Origin: Eretmocerus hayati
Lineage: Eukaryota; Arthropoda; Insecta; Hymenoptera; Aphelinidae
DNA: 64,000 nt
Reading direction: 5' to 3'
Assembly: GCA_029851415.1 (NCBI GenBank)
Contig: CM056743.1
Coordinates: 3,100,001-3,164,000 of the forward strand
A program made the translations under genes and the position numbers. Below are positions 24,017 through 34,751 of the stretch, piece by piece; position 1 is the stretch's first letter, and every line of letters begins with the position of its first letter. The notes beneath the pieces were generated by a model, which was not told the origin of the DNA, did no database searches, and saw nothing but the letters and a program-made list of their open reading frames with translations.

Positions 24017-24823
24017 TGTACCCAACAATCCCCCCCCCCCCTAACCCATTTTGGCCCACTCCAATATTTTACAACGTACTACATATGAATGATTTTAGAA
24101 TGTGTTTCAAGACCTTTGAAATGTCAGTTCGATTTCGACCAAACAGAGCTATCGCATTCTTTTCAAAAAGTGATTTACCGTGAGTCCGCGAAAAGATTTA
24201 TCCATCATTTACCCCATCCTTTGAAACAATATGAATCGTCGATAGAGTGCATGAAATCGTTTTTATCCGGTTTTATCGACGTGCAACCATGTTTGGAACT
24301 CTTTATCTGTCTAAAAACACTTCTTCCGACCTATTTTGATGCGGTAAACACGTTCTGAGTGGTAAAAAAAGTCATACTGCATGCTCTTTTGAAATAACCA
24401 GATGGGGCATGTTGGGGACACTCCAATGTTGGTCTCCATGTATTACAAATCATCTCTGTAAGTTGCCCATAAAATAGCTCCAGATTGGAGTTTTGTAACT
24501 TCAAAAAAAGGCTCGAAAAGAGGATATTGAAGGCCTTCGGATGAGGAATCGAATGCAATAAACTACATTGAAATCGGTTGAGTCAAAAGTACTAGCAATC
24601 TCTTCGTCAACTCGTCAATTCTTCAAGTGTGCAGGAGCAAAAAATGCAAATCTGTTTGAATTTTCTGGGAGACGCAGAAATTATTCAGGGTCGGTCCAAA
24701 CCATACATTCTCCCATAAATCAACGAACGAACCCGAAAAAATTTCGAGGGAAGATCAACGTGTGCCCATTCCTGAGTTCGGTAGGTTGGGGACATGTTGG
24801 GTTATGGGGGCAAGTTGGACACA
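24017..24823. mobile_element. TIR element E, copy E1 (about 807 bp)
   Basis: Starts TGTACCCAAC, is followed by a poly-C tract (24030-24041), and ends GGGGGCAAGTTGGACACA, the mirrored terminus. The interior matches E2 (59534-60493) over long stretches: TATTTTGATGCGGTAAACAC, GAGTGGTAAAAAAAGTCATA and ACACTCCAATGTTGG all have close counterparts. No transposase ORF; the longest frame is 89 codons and unrecognised. Superfamily unassigned. Confidence 0.7.
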
Positions 24824-27800
24824 CCTACTATATCGAGTACTATATAAATTAAAAATAAATGAGAGGACCTCCGTGACCGGGAATCCTCGGTCGAATCGTT
24901 TTTAATAAACAACTTCAGACTGCATTATGTGCATGAATTATGTGCATGATGTGTGCGCGCGATTGGCAGAGGCAGTGAAAAACGCATAATACATCGGTGC
25001 GCCGAGTCAGCTCATAGTTTTGTGCATGGGGTGAATCTATAGAGTGAAAATTGTTCCACGCAAATAGAGACGTTGAGTGGTTCGTGTATGAAATGAAATT
25101 TGTAGATATATTATGATGAGAGTGATAGAAAACAATTTTGGAAAATTCCGTGCTTATGCCGGGATATCCCGTGTATTTTGCGGAAATGAATATCGTGATA
25201 TGTGATTGCCGAGTTGTCGTTCTAATATATCATGAATCGTTGAACTTGCCCAACTTATACTTGTTGATGAGCGTGACTTGTAAAATTATCAAACGAAAGT
25301 AGAGCATAATAAACTATTTAACAGTGACGAACTTATTTGGCCGAGCTAAGCGGCGATTACGACAAATTCTAAATAATGAAAAAATTTGCTGTAATTTACC
25401 AGCATGAGCTTTTTATAGTTGCTATAATATCATCTTGTTTGCGCAACGATTTCATCTTTCGAGAACTTGGTATACGTGATGCCTGTGTGTACTCTTATTA
25501 CTATTTCAATTACAGTGAATGAGATCAGCCTCTCCTCGACTTTTTCTTTCGGATTAAATGAGATAATTCTTCCTCGACTCGAAGAAACTTTTATAACAAG
25601 ATAAATAAACCAATTACTCAGGTGGAATTTCTCGGATGTCAAGATAGGTTCAAGGATGTTGCATGTTTGATGAGAGTTGAATTTTCTCAGCAGCATTGCT
25701 TGAATGAAGATTTTTGGTGACACAAAGATTAATAGTCATTTGATTTTTTTCGGATAAAACTGTTTTTGAGGAGTAAAGGAATATTTTTTGTGATATCATG
25801 GCTTGATCTGTGAGACCTTGAACACATTTTGATCGCATTTTTTCTTCGAATTTATAAATGGAAGATTAAGCAGCATCGACTAGATAAGTGATTTTCCACT
25901 CTTTTATTCTTCCATATTTCGACGTCAAATAACAATGTTGTCATAATCCAAGAAATCTAAATCATACTCTTATCAGGTTCACGGGGTTGTTCAAGTGCAG
26001 ATCATTGTCTTTTCATTTGCAAAGGATTCGCTACCTCGTTGTATAGAAATTCAAAATAAAGAGTCTGGGACATTTGCCATTTCATGTCATTGCTATTCAA
26101 CTGCAAATGCCGGTTATTTGAGTGCATCCCAGAGTAAAAATCATTCATATTTGAAACAAACAACACAGAGTCCCACTCACAATTTGTCAAAAAATAGCAT
26201 ATGATACGCAGTCGCGAAATCTGATGAATTTCACATCCTATTTTGACATGTTTCGACATTCGCCTTCGACTCGGGCCGAAGAATTCTCTCGTGATGAAGA
26301 ACCCAACTTTTGCACTTTTGCATTGTAATCTACAATTATTCGAGGTCACTTCTTTCTCAATCTGATTAGTACTCAAATAATCTGAATTCGCTCATCGAAG
26401 TTGTCTCGTGGAAAATGCTGCACTAGAAATCCAAACGCATTATTTTCCAACAGGCTCTACTAACAAATAAGGGACACACATAAAATTCAAAGCCACAACA
26501 ACTAATGTCGCAACAAATATAAAGTACATCCCTATTGTAGTGGAAATGGGTTCTTTGAATCCATCTGTACAGGCTCTGAAAATAAATCCCACGCAGGAGA
26601 CGATCAATTTACCTAACATTCGTCAAGGACTACGTAGCCGATTTTCATTCCATGTTGCGATTTAATTTTGCCTTAACAGCGAATGCGGATTACCGTATTT
26701 CCGCTTCATCCTGATTCAATAAATCATTTTTCTCAAAACACAATCCTTATACAATCTCAACTCTTCATCCTCCAAAACCGCCAAATTGTAGCTTGCTATC
26801 AATCTAATAGAACATCAGAGACACCGCGCAAAAATTAGCTTTTTGCAACGCCTCACTTCCTCTCTGCTTCGCACAATTTCATGCATGCCTTTTAACTTCA
26901 AGTGGCTGCATTTTGATGTTTCAAATTTTGAACCAAAAAACTCACTGCACATGATGAGTGTAAGCGTTGGAATCTAAATTCCCACGCAGAGATTTTAGAA
27001 TACTTCAACCGCAGATCAAACCTCTGATTCTCTTTGCCCGTTAGGACATTCGTTTTGCTTCAACAGCTGTGATGGTTTCAGATTTGTCCAAAACGATGAG
27101 TGAGATGCATACAAGAGCTCCGCTTTTCCTCATGCTTCTACTGTATTCATTTTGGTATACATGAGGCTCAATATGAGGCTAAAGATTGTTGCTCGGAGTT
27201 TAAGTCAAATTGACGAGAGAAGGGGGTACCTACTGATTAGCGGGTATTATAGAATCGGGTAATTACCGACGAGAGAGAGAGAGACTATGCGAGTTCCACG
27301 CTGCACTTTCACAATAATAACCTCTCTCTGAGAGCTACACTGCAACGTATATCTATTTATCTTGATATCAATTTCGCCAAGCTCTCGAACCTATGTATAC
27401 ATGTATACACCTTTTGTGGATATCTATATGTAATGCTCAGGTGATATGGATTGGATTGTGTGTGTGTGTGTGTGTAATGCTACAGGCGCGATATCTGTCA
27501 ATATAGATTTGCACGCGTCGATGCGCGCCAACGCGCTGAGAATGCTGATTTATTTCATCAAAGCTAGTAGATACGGCGCGGTGGCATGATAGCAATAATA
27601 CGCTTAAATTGTGTCAGATTCAGTTTTTAGAACATCGCATAAAGTTTGAGAGGTAATGATTACACGGGCTGACAAAAAAAAATCCTCTTTTAGAGACCAT
27701 ACCTGTATATCCCCACGTTGAAATGGTGAACTGAATTGAAATTGACGTCACTTTGCCCCCAGACCATCCCAAATATTTGAGAAAATTGAGAAAAATTAAT

Positions 27801-27959
27801 TTCTGAGCCAGCTATTAGATGTTTGACCTGAGATTCAGAGAAAAGGAGAAAATCGACTTCGAAATGTGGGCTTTTGAGAATTTTTGTTCGAGTTGGTAAT
27901 CCTAATCCAGTACTTAGGTTGGCACTCATGATTGAGATTTCCAAGAGACACACGTGATC
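24824..27959. other. Non-coding stretch, no supported gene
   Basis: AT-rich unique DNA. The longest frame (minus, 26376-26002, 124 codons) has no recognisable motif. A (TG)n run lies at 27457-27475 and a GAGAGAGA run at about 27271-27283. Confidence 0.5.
27457..27475. repeat. (TG)n microsatellite
   Basis: About nine TG units. Confidence 0.9.
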
Positions 27960-29090
27960 GAAAACTCAAAGAGGTACTCATTTCGGATACTCAGAGGTGG
28001 CATACGTAATAAAAGACTCAATGTGGCGCTTGTGACCACGAACTCGGAGTGATACACGTGGTCAGGAACTCATGAAGGCACTCGTGATCCAGAACTCAAT
28101 AGGGCTTACGTGATCAGGGACTCAATGTGGCACTCGTGATCAGGAACTCAGAGTGGCACTCGAAATTGGGTACTCGGAGTGGCACACGTGATCAAGGGCT
28201 CAATGCTGCTTTTGTGACAGGGAACTCGGAGTGATACACGTGGTCAGGAACTCATGAAGGCACTCGTGATCCAGAACTCAATAGGGCTTACGTGATCAGG
28301 GACTCAATGTGGCACTCGTGATCAGGAACTCAGAGTGGCACTCGAAATTGGGTACTCGGAGTGGCACACGTGATCAAGGGCTCAATGCTGCTTTTGTGAC
28401 AGGGAACTCGGAGTGATACACGTGGTCAGGAACTCATGAAGGCACTCGTGATCCAGAACTCAGAATGGCACTCGTGATCGAAAACTCGAAGTGGCTTATG
28501 TGATCCAGGACTCAATGTGGTACCCGTGATGGAAAACTCCGTAAAGTACTCGTAATCCAGAACTCCATGTGGTACTCGTGATTGAAAACTCCATATGGTA
28601 CTCGTAATTCAGAATTCAATGTGGCTTACGTGACCAGGGACACAATGTGACACTCGTGATCAGGAACCCAGAGTGACACCCGTGATCAAGGACTCAACGT
28701 GGCACTTGTGGCCGGGAACTCGGAGTGATACACATGATCGGGAACTCATGGAGGCACTCGTGGTAGAGAACTCAGAATGGCACTCGTGATCGAAAACTCG
28801 AAGTGGCTTATGTGATCCAGAACTAAATGTGGTGCCCGTGATGGAGAACTCTGTAAAGTACTCGTAATCCAAAATTCAATGTGGCTTACGTGATCAGGGA
28901 CACAATTTCTCAGGGTGGCTCTCGTGATTGGGAGCTCAATTTGGCACTCGTGATCGAGAACTTGAAGTGGCACACGTGATCAGGGATTCAATATGACACT
29001 TGTGATCGAAAACTCAAACTGGCACACGTGATCGAGAACTCATAAAGGCAATGGTGATAGAGAATTCAGGATTGCAATTGTGATCACGTC
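27960..29090. repeat. 26-bp minisatellite with 182-bp higher-order repeat
   Basis: About 43 tandem units of consensus AACTCAGAGTGGCACTCGTG + ATCAGG (26 bp). In the first third the array is organised in blocks of seven units. The landmark AACTCGGAGTGATACACGTG occurs at 28041, 28223 and 28405, exactly 182 bp apart, and the sequence between landmarks is nearly identical. Beyond 28500 the units are more diverged and the block structure fades. Many units carry CACGTG or TGATCA. Because 26 is not a multiple of 3, translated frames cycle every 78 bp; I do not read it as coding. Confidence 0.9.
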
Positions 29091-29547
29091 GAGTACTGGA
29101 TCAGGACGATTCATCACCCTGAGTTCTCGAACACGAGTGCGCTCTCGATTACGAGTTTCATCCTGAATACTGGATGATGATCACCCCTAAATGAAGTTTC
29201 TGAACGGTCTATGTTTGGATGTAAAATCTCACTCTCTCTCTTTCTGATTCTAAGTGATAGGTATCTGGCTTTCAAAATTTTTTGTCCGATAAAATCGAGC
29301 ATTTGGGGGTGTTTGGGGAAAACTGACGCCATTTTTAGACTCCGCGCCTGATCTAACGTTGGGATAAGCAGGTATGTTCTCTAAAAAATGGTAAGTTTTG
29401 TTGGCCTGTGTTATGATAGAATCTAATTTGGAGTTATGGGGAGAAAATACATCTTGTGTGTGGGTTATTCTATCCATTTTCAAATCTACTCAACTCTGAA
29501 CCAATTTTCATGGTTATTGAATCAAACTACGGATACCATTTGTATTA
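29091..29547. other. Non-coding spacer between minisatellite and FB2
   Basis: A few diverged minisatellite words in both orientations near 29100-29160, then unique AT-rich DNA. No gene seen. Confidence 0.6.
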
Positions 29548-31009
29548 GCAAGGGAGCTGACGATTTTTTTTGTGCTAGACTCCGGGAGAGCTGAAAAAGA
29601 GATATGTTATGTGCGGCACCTTAACTAAGCCTTTGGCGTTGGTCGGCGATCTCGAAACCGATACGAACTATTTTTTATTGAATTTTTTATAATTTTTTCA
29701 AAAAAGTTCTTGTGCTATATGTTCGTATTTCTGTATTTTTCACAGATGGTAGATTGCGATGTGTAATTACGAAAAAAAATGGTCGGCGATCCGTAACTTG
29801 TTACGAAGATGGTCAGCGCGAGGATTAAACAATTTTTTGTTACCAACAAAATGGATTTTTGACAAAATTATAATTCAACCTCGTAAACTAATTGTTCTTA
29901 TCTTGCACTACTTGAAAATCATAATTATTTAATTTGCACACAGTTATGACATCTCCTGATGGCCACAGAACCTTGTGGCGCTTGTACAGGTGCGCCATTA
30001 AAATCGGATACCCAAAAAATCTGAAAAAACTCCATGATTCGTGTGACGGCTTTAGTATTCAATATACATTTGCTCACCTCACTGCAAGGTCCAGAAATAG
30101 TATAGAAAAAGCTATGACCATTACCAGCATGTCGCTACATGACCCTTGAATGTTATTTTGACTTTTGCTCAAAATCTACGGCAGGTACAAATTTTTTTGT
30201 CAGGACCTTTTTTGTTCATTTTAAAATTGTCTACAAACTTATTCCTCGTCATTTTTCCTCTAAAATGAGCCCTTCCCGAGATACAAGCGTTCAAACACGG
30301 GAAAAGTATTTTTCTTGTATGCAAAGGAATAAAAATACCAATCTAGCCCATATTAACTTTATGCAACGAAGATTTTTGCTTAATTACAAGTGATTATCCA
30401 TAATGGTGAAATTTCAGACGCAATGAAAGAATAATGCAATTGTACAGGGCTATCTATCAATACAAGGAAGTTTGAAAGGTGTAGTATTCTATCTCAATCG
30501 TGTTCTTCTTCTTCGATGTCAGTATCGCTGTTCTCGTCGCTACCACCATCGGCCCTATATCTTCTATAATCGATATCATACAGTAGGTCTGCGTCCTCAT
30601 CCTCCGAGCTTGAAGACGTCTCTTCATCATCACCTGTACAGTAAGATAATGATGGTTGGCAAAAAATAGTGAGCGAAAAAGTTCAGATGAAATGGAATAT
30701 TTTCATACAGTTTCATCTATTCTACCAAAAAAGCTCTTAAGAGGGATGTTGCTAACGTGAACGATTTTTTTGCACCGATATCCATCGTAAGGTCCAGACG
30801 GAATTTTGGTTCAGTGGGTCCAAAGATGTTGAAAGTAGAGTTGTTGGTGACAATTTTTTTCCCCCCTAATAGAAACTTCATTTGAATAATGTCTCATGAA
30901 TTTCCAAAATAATTGGTATCGGCCAATGGAATTACGATCAAGAGAAAGTATACCTTTAGGCCATTGAACTTGAGAAAAATGAGTCGTAGGGGAAGTTCCA
31001 AGAGGAGAA
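29548..31009 (+). repeat. FB2 left arm
   Basis: Mirror of 33289-34751. Carries, on the minus strand, the acidic terminal-exon-like sequence (30633-30494) and its upstream pyrimidine-rich acceptor. Confidence 0.85.
30494..30633 (-). CDS. Acidic C-terminal exon-like sequence, FB2 left arm
   Basis: Minus strand, 140 nt preceded by a standard acceptor (TATCTTACTGTACAG). The frame gives 45 residues and a TGA stop, opening DDEETSSSSEDEDADLLYD, then IDYRRYRADGGSDENSDT and a DIEEEEHD tail. About 40% of residues are Asp or Glu, a composition typical of disordered acidic tails. The right arm carries the mirrored copy with six or fewer replacements. The upstream sequence (30811-31009, minus) has a partly open frame containing RNSIGRYQLFWKFMRHY, unrecognised and interrupted by a stop. 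I cannot name a protein family. It may be the last exon of a captured or element-encoded gene; chance preservation of a short acidic frame is the alternative. Confidence 0.35.
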
Positions 31010-31010
31010 T

Positions 31011-31217
31011 AGTACATTTCGATCCAAGGGCGTAAAACGTTTTATTCGCGTCCGAGTGATGGGTTTCCGGCCCGAGCCGCAGGCGAGGGTCGGAATCATC
31101 ACGAGGATGCGAATAATAGGTTTTACGGCCGTGTATCTAACTATACTTTTCGATAAACTGTGAGTAAAAGTCGACAAACTGTGCGCAAAGTGCACTTTTA
31201 CGCACAGTGTATCGAAA
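31011..31217 (+). mobile_element. Element D, reference copy D-b (about 205 bp)
   Basis: Begins AGTACATTTCGATCCAAGGG and ends CACAGTGTATCGAAAA. Outer TIR: TTTCGATCCAAGGGCGTAAA at the left against TTTCGATACACTGTGCGTAA read inward from the right. The right end carries three copies of a motif of about 21 bp: TCGATAAACTGTGAGTAAAA (31151), TCGACAAACTGTGCGCAAAG (31172) and the inverted copy ending TGTATCGA (31194-31216). The core has CGTCCGAGTGATGGGTTTCC and GGTCGGAATCATCACGAGG. Non-coding, MITE-like. It lies directly at the inner edge of the FB2 left arm. Confidence 0.75.
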
Positions 31218-31951
31218 ACAATATTAACTCATTGTCACCTGGATTGACCCATTCATTCCATCATCTTGGGACTCACTTTTGAGTGCAAAATAGCCTACAA
31301 AAAAATTTGGAGTGCATGTGATTGACGGAAAATAGTGTCAAAATTTGAAATATGTGATAAAACATTCTATGTGAAGCGCTCCTGAAGACCTACATTCATA
31401 TTTTTGGCAAGAAATACGATTTTTCTTATTCAAAAATGTGCTCACGTGGCATTGTGGCACCCGAAATTTATACCTATGGCTCTAGGGGGTTAAAAATACG
31501 TGTTATTGGTTCCTGGACTACAAAATCAATGGGTCAGACAAATACTTGGAGATGAATCTGGGACCAAGATATCGACCGAAACTAAAAGAGATTTTGAAAC
31601 GCCTTTTCATCCTCATCAAAATCTCGGGGGTTGGAATTCCGTGCTGACTAATCACGATTTTTTTGAGAATATCTATCGGCTGGTTGAGCCAGAATTTCAA
31701 TGCAGTGGATTTGGGAATGATTATGATGGAGCTTTTGGAGGAAATTTCGATTTTTTTGTATTATGTAACAATTAAAGAAAGCACAAATCAATTGCCTGTC
31801 TGAAGGAGCTAAAATACAATCCGTAGGCTTCATGGCCACTATTGCCCTTAAATCAGGCAAAATTCCGATTTCAGGGGGATGGTGAGGGAATCTCGAATGA
31901 TAGGAGGGATAGGGAAAATAGCGGAACGGCTATCGAGGCTGACAAAGGGAA
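31218..31951. other. FB2 core, unassigned DNA
   Basis: A plus-strand 91-codon frame (31500-31775) begins with TTG and includes ESGTKISTETKRDF. No family resemblance was found and no transposase motif is visible. Confidence 0.45.
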
Positions 31952-32264
31952 CACCAACCTTGCAGACCCTGCGACTTGACGAAACTTTGAGAATTTCTTG
32001 TTTTGGTGAAAAATGAAGATACCCGGAAGGGTTTCGTCCAATGGGCCTCTCATCCCGAGATACAGCTATGGAGATTAGCATTGTCCATTTAGGCCTAGGT
32101 TAAGATGACACATATATAGATATACTGACAATGATAACCTCCATGGCTGTATCTTAAGACAGGGGAAAGCCCATTGGATTAGACCCTTGGAGATAGCTTC
32201 ATTTTACACAAAAATAGGGTGATTCCCAAAGTTTCGTCAAGATCCAGGACCCGCTAGGTTGGTG
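31952..32264. repeat. Imperfect hairpin inside FB2 core
   Basis: Arm 31952-32073 (starting CACCAACCTTGCAGACCC) pairs with 32139-32264 (ending AGGTTGGTG) across a 65-bp loop. Identity is roughly 75% by eye. Shared words are TTGACGAAACTTTG, AATGAAG, CCAATGGGC and GATACAGC/CATGGAG. It is older than the FB2 arms, judging by divergence. Confidence 0.7.
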
Positions 32265-32803
32265 CACCTCCTCGCGAGTTCGACCGAAAAAGTGACTACT
32301 CTTTGTCGCAGTCACCTTCTCCAATAATAACTGAAAACTCTGTAACAACTATCAGAAGCATAATTTATATAGACAGCCTTTCCAAATTCCAGGTGCAAAT
32401 GCCCAGTCGGTAGAGATAGACTGTAGTGAACTATGGAGAGGGCGATGATGGAATTTACACGGACTCATATTTTGGAAGAAAGCGAAAAACCCAAAAGATC
32501 TCTAATTTTATAATTTTCATTCCATTTGAGGCGATGCGGTACCCGCACACCGTGCACTAAATTCGTTGGGATTTCGTGAATATACATGACACTGATGAAA
32601 TCCAAATATGCTTGACTTTTTTAGGTGCAAAATCATGGGTTTGTACTCTCTGGCACTGTACGACGGAATGCTATATTCTATCGTCGCAGTGGACGGGCTC
32701 ACATACGTTCTCGATACGGACAAGTAAAATTTGGAGCTCTTGATAATCTTTGACACGTTCACTGCAGCAAGTTCCACAAAATGAACCCGTCGTTTGTATG
32801 TAC
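32265..32803. other. FB2 core, unassigned DNA
   Basis: No exon or repeat was recognised in this short stretch. Confidence 0.5.
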
Positions 32804-33284
32804 ATCGGTAGTTTCGTGGAAACTTCGATATTTGGGTTTTGAAAATGTGCCAGGCCTAAATCTCACTTCCAAAGCTTCTAAGATGTATTTTTTGACTCTT
32901 TGAAAAATATGATGCATGAATAAACTCGCGCATGGATGTGAATTTTCCCCCTTATCGGTACCACAAGGATAACATGGAGAGACGCGGTAGCGTCACACGG
33001 ATCTGACATTTTGAAGCAACACACGGACCTGAAATTTCGCCACTAAAATTGATCTCACGGCCAAAGGGTTTGAGCTACAGCTTCGGGGTTTTGAAATTGT
33101 AATTAGACCATCACATACTTTGGAAAAAAGTGACTAGATCCTTTGTACTTTTGCAATTAGGGGTCACACTAATACCACACTGACCTGACATAAAAATTTA
33201 GCAATACTAGATTTTTGCGGAATCGTCCTCCCCAAAGTGTGGAAATTAATCTTTTTCTATATTTGGGTGTATGGAAAAGTTGCG
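32804..33284 (-). mobile_element. Element A, truncated copy A3
   Basis: Starts ATCGGTAGTTTCGTGGAAAC and follows the reverse complement of A1's right half (AAGATGTATTTTT, TTGATCTCACGGCCAAA, GGTCACACTAATACCACACTG) up to GGAAAAGTTGCG, where similarity stops. The FB2 right arm begins 5 bp later, so one end of A3 was cut at the arm boundary. Confidence 0.75.
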
Positions 33285-33288
33285 GTGG

Positions 33289-34751
33289 TTCTCCTCTTGG
33301 AACTTCCCCTACGACTCGTTTTTCTCAATTTCAATGGCCTAAAGGTATACGTTCTCTCGATCGTAATTCCATTGGCCGATACCAATTATTTTGGAAATTC
33401 ATGAGACATTATTCAAATGAAGTTTCTATTAGGGAAAAAAAAAATTGTCACCAACAACTCTACTTTCAACATCTTTGGACCCACTGGACCAAAATTCCGT
33501 CTGGACCTTACGATGGATATCGGTGCAAAAAAGATCGTTCACGTTAGCAACATCCCTCTTAAGAGCTTTTTTGGTAGAATAGATAAAACTGTATGAAACT
33601 ATTCCATTTCATCTGAACTTTTTCGCTCACTATTTTTTGCCAACCATCATTATCTTACTGTACAGGTGATGATGAAGAGACGTCTTCAAGCTCGGAGGAT
33701 GAGGACGCACACATACTGTATGATATCGATTATAGAAGATATAGGGCCCATTGTGGTAGCGACGAGGACAGCGATACTGACATCGAAGAAGAAGAACACG
33801 ATTGAGATAGAATACTACACCTTTCAAACTTCCTTGTATTGATAGATAGCCCTGTACAATTGCATTATTCTTTCATTGCGTCTGACATTTCACCATTATG
33901 GATAATCACTTGTAATTAAGCAAAAATCTTTGTTGCATAAAGTTGATATAGGCTAGATTGGTATTTTTATTCCTTTACATACAGGAAAAATACTTTTCCC
34001 GTGTTTGAACGCTTGTATCTCGGGAAGGGCTCATTTTAGAGGAAAAATGACGAGGAATAAGTTTGTAGACAATTTTAAAATGAACAAAAAAGGTCCTGAC
34101 AAAAAAATTTGTACCTGCCGTAGATTTTGAGCAAAAGTCAAAATAACATTCAAGGGTCATGTAGCGACATGCTGGTAATGGTCATAGCTTTTTCTATACT
34201 ATTTCTGGACCTTGCAGTGAGGTGAGCAAATGTATATTGAATACTAAAGCCGTCACACGAATCATGGAGTTTTTTCAGATTTTTTGGGTATCCGATTTTA
34301 ATGGCGCACCTGTACAAGCGCCACAAGGTTCTGTGGCCATCAGGAGATGTCATAACTGTGTGCAAATTAAATAATTATGATTTTCAAGTAGTGCAAGATA
34401 AGAACAATTAGTTTACGAGGTTGAATTATAATTTTGTCAAAAATCCATTTTGTTGGTAACAAAAAATTGTTTAATCCTCGCGCTGACCATCTTCGTAACA
34501 AGTTACGGATCGCCGACCATTTTTTTTCGTAATTACACATCGCAATCTACCATCTGTGAAAAATACAGAAATACGAACATATAGCACAAGAACTTTTTTG
34601 AAAAAATTATAAAAAATTCAATAAAAAATAGTTCGTATCGGTTTCGAGATCGCCGACCAACGCCAAAGGCTTAGTTAAGGTGCCGCACATAACATATCTC
34701 TTTTTCAGCTCTCCCGGAGTCTAGCACAAAAAAAATCGTCAGCTCCCTTGC
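33289..34751 (-). repeat. FB2 right arm
   Basis: Mirror of 29548-31009, ending CGTCAGCTCCCTTGC then TA. Confidence 0.85.
33666..33805 (+). CDS. Acidic C-terminal exon-like sequence, FB2 right arm
   Basis: Plus-strand mirror of 30633-30494, with the same acceptor TCTTACTGTACAG, the same length and the same TGA. It opens DDEETSSSSEDEDAHILYD. It differs by D-L to H-I, D-G to H-C and N to D replacements, while the reading frame and stop are kept. The preceding plus-strand frame (33215-33547) contains FSQFQWPKGIRSLDRNSIGR and ends about 120 nt before the acceptor, so any splice donor lies near 33540. Whether a joined product is made cannot be judged from sequence. Confidence 0.35.

Larger units (their letters stand above)
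29548..34751. mobile_element. Long-armed inverted-repeat element FB2 (5.2 kb)
   Basis: Arms 29548-31009 and 33289-34751 are inverted copies about 1.46 kb long. They share mirrored reading frames over most of their length and differ at only a few percent of positions by eye. The tips read GCAAGGGAGCTGACGATTTT and are flanked by TA on both sides (29546-29547 and 34752-34753), consistent with a TA target duplication. The subterminal region repeats GGTCGGCGAT twice. The 2.3-kb core contains a D-family insertion, an imperfect hairpin (31952-32264) and a truncated inverted A copy. No transposase domain was recognised. TA duplications are typical of IS630/Tc1/mariner, but arms this long are not; foldback-like is the neutral label. 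Confidence 0.8.

Noticed and set aside
26002..26376. 124-codon minus-strand frame
   Set aside because: No recognisable motif, and a second frame is open on the opposite strand over part of it.
28660..28973. Repetitive peptides translated from the 26-bp minisatellite
   Set aside because: The unit is not a multiple of three and the frames are broken repeatedly; best read as non-coding tandem DNA.
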